Source: Streptomyces parvulus (GTDB lineage Bacteria > Actinomycetota > Actinomycetes > Streptomycetales > Streptomycetaceae). From it: a stretch of 64,000 nt of DNA. Of the stretch, positions 45,101 to 54,705 are shown in pieces; within the stretch, counting starts at the first letter, position 1; every line of letters begins with the position of its first letter. Under the pieces are notes generated by a model that was given only the letters and a program-made list of their open reading frames with translations, did not search any database and had not been told where the DNA came from. A program made the translations under genes and the position numbers. The DNA is taken from positions 62,001-126,000 of the forward strand of contig NZ_BMRX01000003.1 in the NCBI RefSeq assembly GCF_014648855.1. Direction: 5' to 3'.

Positions 45101-45548
45101 ATGCCAGGTCGACGGCGACGGTGTTGGCGCGGTCGGGGCTGAAGGCGCGCGCCGCGCCGGTGGCGAGGGTGCGGAAGGTGGAGCCGTCGGTGCTGCCCCG
45201 TACGGAGAGGCTCTGGCTGCGGCTCTCCCAGCCGGCCGGCAGTTTGAGGACCACGCGGTCGACGTCGCGGGCGGTGCCGAGGTCGACCTGGAGCCACTGG
45301 GGGAAGGAGCCGGAGGGGCCCTCCCAGTAGGTCGCCTGGGTGCCGTCGGTGGCGTTCCCCGCGGGGTAGGCGCCGTGCGAGCCGCCCGCCTGGGCCGGGC
45401 GGCCGAGCGCCAGGTTGACGTCGGCGGCGGCCTTGGCCGGCGCGGCCTGCGCGGTGGCGGCCAGGGGCAGCGGCAGCAGCCCGACCGTCATCAGCCCGGC
45501 TACGGCGGCGCCGGGCAGCGACCGTCGGCCGAGAGATCTCCATCTCAT
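42159..45548 (-). CDS. Secreted GH87-type alpha-1,3-glucanase (mycodextranase) with binding domains
   Basis: 1129 residues. Signal peptide (LPGAAVAGLMTVGLLPLPLA) then two discoidin/F5-8C-type carbohydrate-binding domains (about 45-155 and 170-320), two CARDB cell-adhesion-like repeats (about 325-430 and 445-545), a CBM6/35-like beta-sandwich (about 550-700), and a right-handed beta-helix from ~715. The helix carries ITQYGAVPGDGLDDTDAIQ and the Asp-Asp pair in NTGDDALAVWA, matching the catalytic aspartates of family 87. It would cleave alpha-1,3-glucan, as in fungal walls. The ATG at 45548 follows GAGGACCCCC. Polygalacturonase-like GH28 is the main alternative fold. Confidence 0.83.
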   Translation of the reverse strand: MRWRSLGRRSLPGAAVAGLMTVGLLPLPLAATAQAAPAKAAADVNLALGRPAQAGGSHGAYPAGNATDGTQATYWEGPSGSFPQWLQVDLGTARDVDRVVLKLPAGWESRSQSLSVRGSTDGSTFRTLATGAARAFSPDRANTVAVDLASADDTRYVRVDITGNTGWNAAQLSELEVYGDETDPGPPPTGTNLARNKPVEATSSTQSYVAANATDDSTSTYWEAAGHPADLTVKLGADADVSGVVVKLNPDPVWAARTQSIQVLGRAAGASGFTSLRDRADYAFSPGQANTVSIPVSGRMADVRLRFFSNTGAPGGQVAEFQVLGTAAPAPDLTVTGLDWSPAAPSERDAVTVNATVRNAGTARSAATTTEVTVEGTAAGSASVPALDPGQSAQVAVSTGTHAAGSYAVAAVADPRDTVAELDDTNNSRTATDRLVVGRAPGPDLEVRSITTNPANPAVGADVSFTVAVHNRGTSAAAAGSVTRIQAGSTTLNGTTGQVAAGATVNVPVSGTWKATGGGVTLTASADATNVVAETNENNNVLAKSLVVGRGAAVPYTEYEAEDGRYDGTLLTADAKRTFGHTNFATESSGRESVRLDSTGDHVEFTSTTPTNSIVVRNSVPDAPGGGGADATISLYADGRFVQKLNLSSKHSWLYGSTDDPEGLTNRPGGDARRLFDESHALLNQTFPQGTQFRLQRDAGDSAAFYVIDLIDLEQVAPPAAKPANCTSITQYGAVPGDGLDDTDAIQRAVTADQNGQIDCVWIPAGQWRQEQKILTDDPQNRGQFNQVGIRNVTIRGAGMWHSQLYTLTPPHEAGGINHPHEGNFGFDIDDNTKISDIAIFGSGTIRGGDGNHEGGVGLNGRFGKDTKITNVWIEHANVGVWAGRDYSNIPELWGPGDGLEFTGVRIRNTYADGINFANGTRNSTVYNSSFRNTGDDALAVWASKYVKDTSVDVGHDNHFRNNTIQLPWRANGIAVYGGYGNTIENNVISDTMNYPGIMLATDHDPLPFSGQTLIAGNALHRTGGAFWNEDQEFGAITLFAQGQDIPGVTIRDTDILDSTYDGIQFKTGGGAMPDVKISNVRIDKSNNGSGILAMSGARGSATLTDVTITNSAEEDVTIEPGSQFRINR

Positions 45549-45730
45549 GGGGGTCCTCTGTTCCGTGGGGAGGCGGGGAGCGCGACAGTCCGGCGGGGAG
45601 GGAAAACACCGATCCTGCGCGCCAATTGAGCAGGACAGTCGATTCTTTGCGGAAAGTGCGTCATCAGATTTCTAGCGCGTCACCGTTTTGTCAACGGTCC
45701 CGGTAGAGGCGGGAGTTGGCACGCAATTGA

Positions 45731-45756
45731 CTTGCGTTGCTTGCGGAGGCCTTGCG
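45731..45756. repeat. Three CTTGCG direct repeats upstream of the glucanase
   Basis: CTTGCG occurs at 45731, 45740 and 45751 (spacing 9 and 11 bases), about 180-210 bases from the glucanase start on the other strand. Repeated CTTGCR motifs are known in Streptomyces alpha-glucan genes controlled by the LacI-family MalR/Reg1, so a catabolite operator is possible. The rest of this 368-base gap between the glucanase start and argG holds the two hairpins listed next. Confidence 0.4.
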
Positions 45757-45795
45757 CAGCCGCTGACATGGGCATGGAGGAAACAAGGGCCGCGG

Positions 45796-45824
45796 GCGCG
45801 GCTTTCGAAGGTCGTAAGCCGCGC
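45796..45824. other. Hairpin between argG and the glucanase gene
   Basis: GCGCGGCTT (45796-45804) pairs with AAGCCGCGC (45816-45824) around an 11-base loop. It lies 28 bases beyond the argG terminator and could be a second stop for argG transcripts or a regulator site of the glucanase. Confidence 0.35.
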
Positions 45825-45851
45825 AAGTCGTGTACGGAGGCGAGAAACAGA

Positions 45852-45889
45852 AGGGCCGGCCCGGCGCCCTGAGGCGTCGGGCCGGCCCT
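45852..45889 (-). terminator. Terminator after argG
   Basis: AGGGCCGGCCCG (45852-45863) pairs with CGGGCCGGCCCT (45878-45889), and the inner GCGCC/GGCGT extends the stem to 17 bp around CTGA. On the argG (minus) strand the stem is followed by TTCTGTTTCTC, a T-rich tract. It begins 28 bases after the argG stop. Confidence 0.85.
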
Positions 45890-45916
45890 GGTGCCGGTGC
45901 GGGGGTCCCCCGATGG

Positions 45917-47431
<1,515 letters not shown>

Positions 47432-48871
47432 TCACCGGATCGGCACCGCCATGTACTGGTACTCCAGGAACTCCTCGATCCCGACCCGGCCGCCCTCCCG
47501 GCCGAGGCCCGACTGCTTGACGCCGCCGAAGGGGGCGGCGGGGTTGGAGACCAGGCCGGTGTTGAGGCCGACCATGCCGGTCTCCAGGCGTTCGCCGACG
47601 CGCAGGCCGCGGTCCAGGCCCTCGGTGTAGAGGTAGCCGACGAGTCCCCAGGGGGTGTCGTTGGCGCGGCGCACCACCTCGTCCTCGTCGTCGAAGGTGA
47701 GGATCGCGGCCACCGGGCCGAAGATCTCCGTGCTCATGAGCGCGCTGTCCGGGGAGACGTCGGTGAGCACCGTCGGCGGGTAGAAGCAGCCGGGGCCCTG
47801 GGGTGTCCGGCCGCCGGTCAGCACCCGGGCGCCGCGCCGCACCGCGTCGGCGACCAGCTCCTCGACCTTGGCGCGGCCGGCGGCGTCGATGAGGGGGCCG
47901 ACGTCGACGCCGTCCCGGGTGCCGGGGCCGACGACCAGCGCCTCCATCCGCCGGGCCAGCCGGCGGGAGAACTCCTCGGCCACCGTGCGGTGGACGAAGA
48001 AGCGGTTGGCGGCGGTGCAGGCCTCGCCCATGTTGCGCATCTTGGCGATCATCGCGCCGTCGACGGCCGCGTCCAGGTCCGCGTCGTCGAAGACGATGAA
48101 GGGCGCGTTGCCGCCCAGCTCCATCGAGGTCCGGACGACCGTGTCCGCGCACTGCGCGAGGAGCAGGCGTCCGACGGCGGTCGAGCCGGTGAAGGAGAGC
48201 TTGCGGATCCGCCCGCCGCGCAGCAGCGGTTCGCAGACCTCCGCGGCCCTGGAGGTGGTGACGACGTTCAGGACGCCGTCGGGCAGTCCGGCCTCCTCCA
48301 GGATCGCGGCGAGGGCCAGGCTGGAGAGCGGGGTCTGCGGGGCGGGCTTGTGCACCATCGTGCAGCCGGCGGCGACCGCCGGGGCGATCTTGCGGGCGCC
48401 CATGGCGAGCGGGAAGTTCCACGGTGTGATCAGCAGGCAGGGGCCGACCGGGCGGCGGGAGAGCAGCATGCGGGTGCGGCCGTCGGGGAGGACTCCGTGG
48501 CCGCCGTCGATCCGGACGGCCTCCTCGGAGAACCAGCGGAAGAACTCGGCGGCGTAGGCGACCTCTCCCCGGGCCTCGGCCAGCGGCTTGCCCATCTCGG
48601 CGGTCATCAGGCGGGCCAGTGCTTCCGTGCGGTCCAGGACGATCTCGTGGGCGCGGCGCAGGATCTCGCTCCGGGCCCGCGGTGCCGTGCGGGCCCACGC
48701 CTCCTGTGCCCGGACGGCGGCGTCCTCGGCGAGGCGGGCGTCCTTGGCACCGGCGTCGGCGACGTGGCGGACGGTCTCGCCGGTCGCCGGGTCGTGCACG
48801 GGCAGGACGGCGCCGTCCGCCGCGTCCGTCCAGGTGCCGCCGATGAACAGCTGAGTGGGTGTGTCGCTCAT
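47432..48871 (-). CDS. gabD: NAD(P)-dependent succinate-semialdehyde dehydrogenase
   Basis: 479 residues of the aldehyde dehydrogenase family. LLITPWNFPLAM and SFTGSTAVGRLLL are NAD(P)-binding motifs, the general base Glu is in MELGGNAPFIVFDDADLD and the catalytic Cys in NMGEACTAANRF. EMGKPLAEARGEV is typical of the GabD group. It would oxidise succinate semialdehyde to succinate. gabT is the next gene upstream on the same strand, 321 bases away, so the pair forms a GABA pathway. Semialdehydes from other amines are possible substrates. Confidence 0.86.
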   Translation of the reverse strand: MSDTPTQLFIGGTWTDAADGAVLPVHDPATGETVRHVADAGAKDARLAEDAAVRAQEAWARTAPRARSEILRRAHEIVLDRTEALARLMTAEMGKPLAEARGEVAYAAEFFRWFSEEAVRIDGGHGVLPDGRTRMLLSRRPVGPCLLITPWNFPLAMGARKIAPAVAAGCTMVHKPAPQTPLSSLALAAILEEAGLPDGVLNVVTTSRAAEVCEPLLRGGRIRKLSFTGSTAVGRLLLAQCADTVVRTSMELGGNAPFIVFDDADLDAAVDGAMIAKMRNMGEACTAANRFFVHRTVAEEFSRRLARRMEALVVGPGTRDGVDVGPLIDAAGRAKVEELVADAVRRGARVLTGGRTPQGPGCFYPPTVLTDVSPDSALMSTEIFGPVAAILTFDDEDEVVRRANDTPWGLVGYLYTEGLDRGLRVGERLETGMVGLNTGLVSNPAAPFGGVKQSGLGREGGRVGIEEFLEYQYMAVPIR

Positions 48872-49192
48872 GGGTTCCCTCCTGGTCGCCCGGCCCGGGG
48901 CCGGACCCGTCTTCTGCGTACTCCTGCCCGGCGCCGCCGCACGAGGGCGGCCGGCGGGGCGACCGCCGACCTGCTGGTCCCGGCGCGCGTCGGGCGGGCA
49001 GGTCCCGCGACCCCGTGGCCCCGGATCACCGGTCCTTGCGGCGGGGGCGGCGGCGGGCGGGGCGCCCGGCCGAGCGGACCACCGCAGGACCGCTGCAGGA
49101 CCGCCGTTCCCCGCGCGCGGCCCGCGTCGGGCGCCGCGGCCCCGTGGCCCCGGATCACCCGTCCTCCCGGCGGGGCGGCGGCGGGTGGGGTG
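48872..49192. repeat. Imperfect direct repeat between gabT and gabD
   Basis: The 321-base gap contains two copies (49011-49064 and 49140-49192) of a ~54-base unit beginning CCCCGTGGCCCCGGATCACC; the first 20 bases are identical and the rest are rich in CGG. The offset is 129 bases. It separates two genes of one pathway on the same strand. It could be a duplicated regulator site or a decayed repeat; no gene was recognised. Confidence 0.6.
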
Positions 49193-50458
49193 TCAGTCCC
49201 TCGGTCCCGACGTGCCGGTCTCGACCGCGGCGCTCCACGCCCGCAGGCCCTCGTCGACGGCCTGCTCGTCGATCACCAGGGCGGGGATCATCCGGACCAC
49301 CTGGTTCCAGGCTCCGCAGAGCAGCAACAGCAGGCCCTCGTCGACCGCGGCCCGCTGGACCCGGGCGGCGGTCTCGGGGTCGGGGTCGCCGTCCTCGGTG
49401 ACGAACTCGCTGGCCAGCATGAGTCCGAGGCCGCGTACGTCGCCGATGGCCGGGGTCCGCGCGGCCACCTCCTCCAGTCCGCGGCGCAGCCGGGCGCCCA
49501 TCGCCTCCGTGTTCTCGACCAGCTTCTCGTCGCGTACGACGTCGAGAGTGGCGCAGGCCGCCGCGCAGGCCACCGCGTTGGCGCCGTACGTACCGCCCTG
49601 CGAGCCCGGCCAGGCCTTGGCCATCAGTTCCCCGGAAGCCGCGATCGCGGACAGGGGGAAGCCGCTGGCCAGGCCCTTGGCGGTGATCAGGACGTCGGGG
49701 GCGACGCCGAAGTGCTCGTGGCCCCAGAACCGGCCGGTGCGGCCCACACCGGTCTGGACCTCGTCGAGGATCAGCAGGAAGCCGTGGCGGTCGGCGCGCT
49801 CCCGCAGGCCCTCCATGAAGGCGCGGGTCGCGGGGACGTATCCGCCCTCGCCCAGGACCGGTTCCACGATGACGGCCGCGGTGTCGGCGGGCGAGGTGAT
49901 CGTCTGGAGGGTGTAGTCCAGCTCCTGGAGGGCGAAGCGGGTGGCGGTCTCCTCGTCCCAGCCGTAGCGGAAGACCGTCGGGAAAGGGGTGACGACCACG
50001 CCGCTCATCAGCGGCGAGAAGCCGGAGCGGAAGCGGGTGCCGGAGGTGGTCATGGAGGCGGCGGCCACGGTGCGGCCGTGGAAACCGCCGTGGCAGACCA
50101 GGACGTTGGGGCGGCCGGTGGCCTGGCGGGCCAGGCGCAGCGCCGCCTCGACCGCCTCGCTGCCGGAGTTGGTGAAGAACAGGCTGTCCAGTCCGGGCGG
50201 CAGCACCTCGCCGAGCCGGTCGACGAGCCGTCGCAGCGGCTGGTGCATGACGGTCGTGTACTGGCCGTGGACCAGCGTGCCCACCTGCTCCTGGGCGGCG
50301 GCCACCACCCGGGGGTGGCAGTGGCCGGTGCTGGTGACACCGATGCCGGCGGTGAAGTCCAGATAGCGGCGGCCGTCCTCGCCATGGATGTGGACGCCCT
50401 CGCCCCGGACGGCCACCACGGGCGTGGCCTGGCGAAGGTGCGGCGACAGTGCGGTCAT
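49193..50458 (-). CDS. gabT: 4-aminobutyrate aminotransferase (class III, PLP)
   Basis: 421 residues. GIGVTSTGHCHPRVV and NSGSEAVEAALRLAR lie in the PLP phosphate region, LILDEVQTGVGRTGRFWGHE contains the cofactor Asp, and the Schiff-base Lys is in ITAKGLASGFPLS. It transfers the amino group of GABA to 2-oxoglutarate, giving succinate semialdehyde for the gabD product downstream. The related ornithine or acetylornithine enzymes have similar motifs, but the gabD neighbour favours GABA. Divergent from a PucR regulator. Confidence 0.87.
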   Translation of the reverse strand: MTALSPHLRQATPVVAVRGEGVHIHGEDGRRYLDFTAGIGVTSTGHCHPRVVAAAQEQVGTLVHGQYTTVMHQPLRRLVDRLGEVLPPGLDSLFFTNSGSEAVEAALRLARQATGRPNVLVCHGGFHGRTVAAASMTTSGTRFRSGFSPLMSGVVVTPFPTVFRYGWDEETATRFALQELDYTLQTITSPADTAAVIVEPVLGEGGYVPATRAFMEGLRERADRHGFLLILDEVQTGVGRTGRFWGHEHFGVAPDVLITAKGLASGFPLSAIAASGELMAKAWPGSQGGTYGANAVACAAACATLDVVRDEKLVENTEAMGARLRRGLEEVAARTPAIGDVRGLGLMLASEFVTEDGDPDPETAARVQRAAVDEGLLLLLCGAWNQVVRMIPALVIDEQAVDEGLRAWSAAVETGTSGPRD

Positions 50459-50682
50459 GCTCGTCTCCCGGCGTGATCGTCGGTCAGCTGCGTTCTCCCG
50501 AGCCTGCCCGCCGCGCCGGGCACGGCAACGCGTGATGTGTCCGGCGCGGGCGCGGTATCCGGACGATGTGTCAACCGCCCGGCGCGACGCCGCGCGCCGG
50601 TCCGCGCCCGTGCCGCCCTCGAAGCGCCCTTGCGCAGGTCAACGTGGCTTGCCAGAGTGACCGGGGCGCACAGGGAGGCACC

Positions 50683-52299
50683 GTGAGCGAGAACCGGCCG
50701 CCGGCCCCGCGGGGCGGACCGCCCACCGTGGCCGAGGTGCTGGCCCTGCCGGTGCTGGCCGGGGGCGGTCCCCGGGTGGTCGTCGGCGCCGACCGGGTGG
50801 ACCGCCCGGTGCGGTGGGTCCACGTCACGGAGCTGACCGACCCGGCGTCGTTCCTCAAGGGCGGGGAACTCGTCCTGACCACGGGGATGCCGCTGCCCGA
50901 TGACCCGGCGGGCGTACGCCGTTACGTCGACGAGCTGGCCGACGTGGGTGCCGCCGCGCTGGTCATCGAGCTGGTGCGCCGCTACCACCGGCCGCCCCAC
51001 GCCCTCGTGGCCGCCTGCCGGGCGCGCGGCCTGCCCCTGGTGACGCTAGCCGAGGACGTCAACTTCCTGGAGGTCACGCAGGTCGTCCACGCGCTGATCC
51101 TGGGCGGCCAGGCGGACGCGATGCGCCGGACGCAGCGGGTCCACGAGGCGTTCACCGCGCTGACCCTGCGCGGCGCCGGGCCCGGGGACGTGGTGCGGGC
51201 CGCGGCGGAGATGAGCGGGCGCACGGTCGTGCTGGAGAACCTGGTGCACCGCGCGCTGGCCTGCGGCCCCTCGGACAGTACGGCCGGGGCCGCGCTCACC
51301 GGCTGGGAGCGGCGCTCGCGGACCACGCCGGCCACCGACCGCGCCGCCCTCTCCGGTCCGGAGGGCTGGCTGGTGGCGCCGGTGGAGTACCGGGGCGAGG
51401 GCTGGGGGCGGGTGGCCATGCTGCCGGAGGCGGGGCGGGCCTTCGGGCCGGAGGACGTCACCGTGCTGGAGCGGACCGCGATGGCGCTCACCATCGCCCG
51501 TCTCACCGACGCGACGCCCTGGGAGCGCACGGCCCACCGCACCGCCCTGCGGGACCTGTCCGAGCGGCGGCACCGCTCCCCCGCGGACGCCCGCGCCCGT
51601 GCCGCCGCGTTGGGGCTGCCCGTCGAGGAGTCCCGCTTCGTCGCCGTACTGGCCGACCTGCCCGGCGAGGAGGACGCGCAGGCTGCCGAGGCCCGACTGG
51701 CGGAGGAGCTGAGCGCGTCGGGGGCGCGGGCGCTCGTGGGTCTGCTCTCCCCCGCCCGGCTGGGCGTGCTGCTGGCGCTGCGCCCGGAGCCGCCCTGGCG
51801 CGAGGCCGTCGAGCGGCTGAGCCGGGGGCTGCTGGAGGCCGCCCCGGGCGCGACCGTGAGCGCCGGTTCCCCGGCTCCGGACCTGGACGGCGTCGCGCGT
51901 TCCTTCTGTGAGGCGGCCCGGGTGGCCGAGGCGACCGAGCCGGGCGGACCCACGCCGCCGGGCCGCTCCTTCCACGAGCGGTCGGACATCGGACTGCGCC
52001 GGCTGCTGTTCGCGCTGCGCGACGACACCCGCGTCCAGGAGTACGCGGAACGGCAGTTGGGCCGGCTGCTCGACCACGACGCCCGGCACGGGACCGACCT
52101 CCTGGCGACCCTGCGCGGCTATCTGGACGCCGCGGGCAACAAGACCGTGGCCGCCCGCTCGGCCGGTCTGTCCCGGGAGACCGTCTACCAACGGCTGCGT
52201 ACGATCGAGCGGTTGCTCGGGCGCGACCTGGAGTCCGGCGGGCAGCGCACCGAACTCCACGTCGCGCTCCAGGCCCTCGACGTGCTGCGGGGCCGTTGA
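50683..52299 (+). CDS. PucR family transcriptional regulator
   Basis: 538 residues from the GTG at 50683, which follows GGGAGG and gives the correct N-terminus (TVAEVLALPVL). An N-terminal PucR domain (about 10-125, GGELVLTTGMPL) is followed by a GGDEF-like spacer and the C-terminal HTH_30 domain LRGYLDAAGNKTVAARSAGL with SRETVYQRLRTIERLL. PucR-type proteins activate catabolic operons for purines, GABA, proline or polyamines. It is divergent from gabT with a 224-base gap, so it is the likely activator of gabT-gabD. Confidence 0.9.
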   Translation: MSENRPPAPRGGPPTVAEVLALPVLAGGGPRVVVGADRVDRPVRWVHVTELTDPASFLKGGELVLTTGMPLPDDPAGVRRYVDELADVGAAALVIELVRRYHRPPHALVAACRARGLPLVTLAEDVNFLEVTQVVHALILGGQADAMRRTQRVHEAFTALTLRGAGPGDVVRAAAEMSGRTVVLENLVHRALACGPSDSTAGAALTGWERRSRTTPATDRAALSGPEGWLVAPVEYRGEGWGRVAMLPEAGRAFGPEDVTVLERTAMALTIARLTDATPWERTAHRTALRDLSERRHRSPADARARAAALGLPVEESRFVAVLADLPGEEDAQAAEARLAEELSASGARALVGLLSPARLGVLLALRPEPPWREAVERLSRGLLEAAPGATVSAGSPAPDLDGVARSFCEAARVAEATEPGGPTPPGRSFHERSDIGLRRLLFALRDDTRVQEYAERQLGRLLDHDARHGTDLLATLRGYLDAAGNKTVAARSAGLSRETVYQRLRTIERLLGRDLESGGQRTELHVALQALDVLRGR

Positions 52300-52326
52300 C
52301 CGTCCGCGGGACCGTCGAGGGCCCCC

Positions 52327-54705
52327 TCAGACGCCCGCCGGTTCCTGCTCGAACACCGCGTGCAGCCGCCGCGTGTGGTCGACGCGGCGTTCCGCGCCGG
52401 TGAGGGTGACGGTCGCGGTCAGCGGTGGTGCGGTGCTGGAGGCGGCGAACCGCAGTTCCAGGGTGCCGGGTTCGACGACGCGGTGGCCCTCGCGGCCCGT
52501 GAAGGAGGCCAGGTCGGCCGGGACCGCCACGCGCACCCTGCGGGCCTCGCCGGGGGCCAGCGGTACCCGGGTGTAGCCGACGAGGCGCTGCACCGGCTGG
52601 ACGACGGAGGCCACCGGGTCGTGCAGGTAGAGCTGGACGACCTCGGTGCCGTGCCGTGCGCCGGTGTTGCGGACGGTCAGCGCCAGCGAGAACTCGCCGT
52701 CGGTGGGCGCCCGCTCCGCGTCCACGGTGAGGTCGCTCCAGGCGAACGTGGTGTACGTCAGCCCGTGCCCGAAGCCGAAGGCCGGGGTCGGGTCGATGCT
52801 GGACACCTCGCTGGCGTGGGCCAGGCGTGCGCCCAGGTAGGTGGTCGGCTGGGCCCCGGCCGCGCGGGGGACGCTGACCGGAAGCCGGCCGCTGGGAGCG
52901 GTGCGTCCGCCGAGCACGCCGGCCAGGGCGGCCGTCCCCTCCTCGCCGGGGAAGAAGGACTGGACGATCGCGGCGGACTCGGTCACGGCCCGGCCGAGCG
53001 CGTAGGGCCGGCCGGCGAGCAGCACCGTCACGACCGGTGTGCCGGTGTCGAGGAGCGCGTCGAGCAGGTGCCGCTGGGCGCCGGGCAGGTCGAGCGACTC
53101 GACGTCGCAGCCCTCCCCGCTGGTGCCGCGCCCGAACAGGCCGGCGCGGTCGCCGAGGACGGCGACGACGACGTCCGCCTCCCGTGCCGCGCGGACCGCG
53201 TCGGGGATGCCGGAGACGTCCGCGTCGTCGACGCCCGTGCCGCGCGCCACCGTGAACTCGGTGCCGGGGAACTCGGCGGCCAGCGCGGCGCGCAGGGTGG
53301 GCAGTTCGATGCCGACGGGGGTGGCGGGGTGGTGGACGCCGATGTGCTGGGGGAAGGAGTAGCAGCCGAGTACGGCGGTGGGTTCGTCGGCGTTGGGTCC
53401 GACGAGGGCGATACGGCGGGGCCGGCCGAGCGGCAGGGTGCCGTCGTTGCTCAGCAGCACGATCGCCTCCTCGGCGACGGTGCGGGCCAGTGCGCGGTTC
53501 CCGGGCCCGTCCAGGTCGATCCGGCCGCGCAGGGCCTCCGGGTCGTCGAGGTCGGCGCCGTCGAGCGCGGCGGGCACCGGGGACCAGTCCGCGTCGAGCA
53601 GGCCGAGCAGCGCCTTCTGGGTCAGCACCCGGCGCAGGGCGCGGTCGATGACCTTCTCCGGGATCCGGCCGGCCGCGACCGCCTCCGTCAGGGGCGCGCC
53701 GAACGTTTTCACGGTGGGGAGTTCGACGTCGACGCCCGCGCGCAGGGCGGCTCCCGCGGCGTCCGCCCAGTCGGCGGCGATGCCGTGCAGGGTCTTGAGG
53801 AAGGCGATGCCGAAGTAGTCGGCGACGACGGTGCCCTCGAACCCCCAGGTGTCCCGGAGCAGTCCGGTGAGCAGGTCCTCGTCGGCCGCCGCGGGCAGGC
53901 CGTCGGTGTCGGTGTAGGCGTGCATCACGGACCGGGCGCCGCCCTCGCGGACCGCCATCTCGAAGGGCGGAAGCAGGACGTCGGCGCGCTCGCGCGGGCC
54001 CATCGGGGAGGGTGCGAGGTTGCGTCCGGCGCGGGAGGCCGAGTAGCCGGCGAAGTGCTTGAGGGTGGCGACGACTCCGGCGCCCTCCAGGCCGCGCACG
54101 TAGGCGGTGCCGATGGTGCCGACGAGGTAGGGGTCCTCGCCGATGGTCTCCTCGACGCGGCCCCAGCGGGCGTCGCGCACCACGTCCAGGACGGGGGCGA
54201 GGCCCTGGTGGACGCCTACGGACCGCATGTCGCGGCCGATGGCGGCCGCCATGCGGTGCACCAGGGCCGGGTCGAAGGTGGCGCCCCAGGACAGGGGTAC
54301 CGGGTAGGCCGTCGCGCCCCAGGCGGCGAAACCGGCCAGGCACTCCTCGTGCGCGACGGCGGGGATGCCGAAGCGGTTCGCCGAGGCGATGCGGGCCTGG
54401 GTGCGCAGCAGCGACAGCGCGCCGGTCGCCGGGTCGACGGGCGCGGTGCCGAACGGCCGGGTCAGCTGGCCGAGTCCGGTGGGCAGGAGGGTGTCGAGGT
54501 CGACGGGCTCCTCCATGTCGTGCTGATGGGGGGCCACGTCTCCGCCCTCGTCGGACGCGCCGACCCAGACGCCGTACAGCTGGGCGATCTTCTCCTCGGG
54601 TGTCATCGCCTCGATGAGCGCGGTCACCCTGGTGGGGACGGAGAGGGCGGGGTCGTTCCAGAGGGGGATTTCGGGGGTGGTCTCAACCGCCACGTTGTGG
54701 GTCAC
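52327..54705 (-). CDS. Glycoside hydrolase family 3 (beta-xylosidase/beta-glucosidase)
   Basis: 792 residues. GH3 N-terminal barrel with GLAPVLDVVRDARWGRVEE, VATLKHFAGYSA and the nucleophile Asp in VVADYFGI, then a C-terminal (alpha/beta)6 sandwich (IVLLSNDGTLPLG) and a fibronectin type III-like domain. There is no signal peptide, so it splits imported oligosaccharides in the cytoplasm. The GTG start overlaps the stop of the upstream permease gene by 4 bases (GTGA). As the last gene of a binding protein-permease-permease-GH3 operon it corresponds in arrangement to bxlA of the xylobiose bxlEFGA operon. Confidence 0.9.
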   Translation of the reverse strand: MTHNVAVETTPEIPLWNDPALSVPTRVTALIEAMTPEEKIAQLYGVWVGASDEGGDVAPHQHDMEEPVDLDTLLPTGLGQLTRPFGTAPVDPATGALSLLRTQARIASANRFGIPAVAHEECLAGFAAWGATAYPVPLSWGATFDPALVHRMAAAIGRDMRSVGVHQGLAPVLDVVRDARWGRVEETIGEDPYLVGTIGTAYVRGLEGAGVVATLKHFAGYSASRAGRNLAPSPMGPRERADVLLPPFEMAVREGGARSVMHAYTDTDGLPAAADEDLLTGLLRDTWGFEGTVVADYFGIAFLKTLHGIAADWADAAGAALRAGVDVELPTVKTFGAPLTEAVAAGRIPEKVIDRALRRVLTQKALLGLLDADWSPVPAALDGADLDDPEALRGRIDLDGPGNRALARTVAEEAIVLLSNDGTLPLGRPRRIALVGPNADEPTAVLGCYSFPQHIGVHHPATPVGIELPTLRAALAAEFPGTEFTVARGTGVDDADVSGIPDAVRAAREADVVVAVLGDRAGLFGRGTSGEGCDVESLDLPGAQRHLLDALLDTGTPVVTVLLAGRPYALGRAVTESAAIVQSFFPGEEGTAALAGVLGGRTAPSGRLPVSVPRAAGAQPTTYLGARLAHASEVSSIDPTPAFGFGHGLTYTTFAWSDLTVDAERAPTDGEFSLALTVRNTGARHGTEVVQLYLHDPVASVVQPVQRLVGYTRVPLAPGEARRVRVAVPADLASFTGREGHRVVEPGTLELRFAASSTAPPLTATVTLTGAERRVDHTRRLHAVFEQEPAGV

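Noticed and set aside
42921..45629. 902-residue plus-strand frame opposite the glucanase
   Set aside because: Low-complexity Gly/Val/Asp content and no motif; the minus-strand gene has a signal peptide and known domains.
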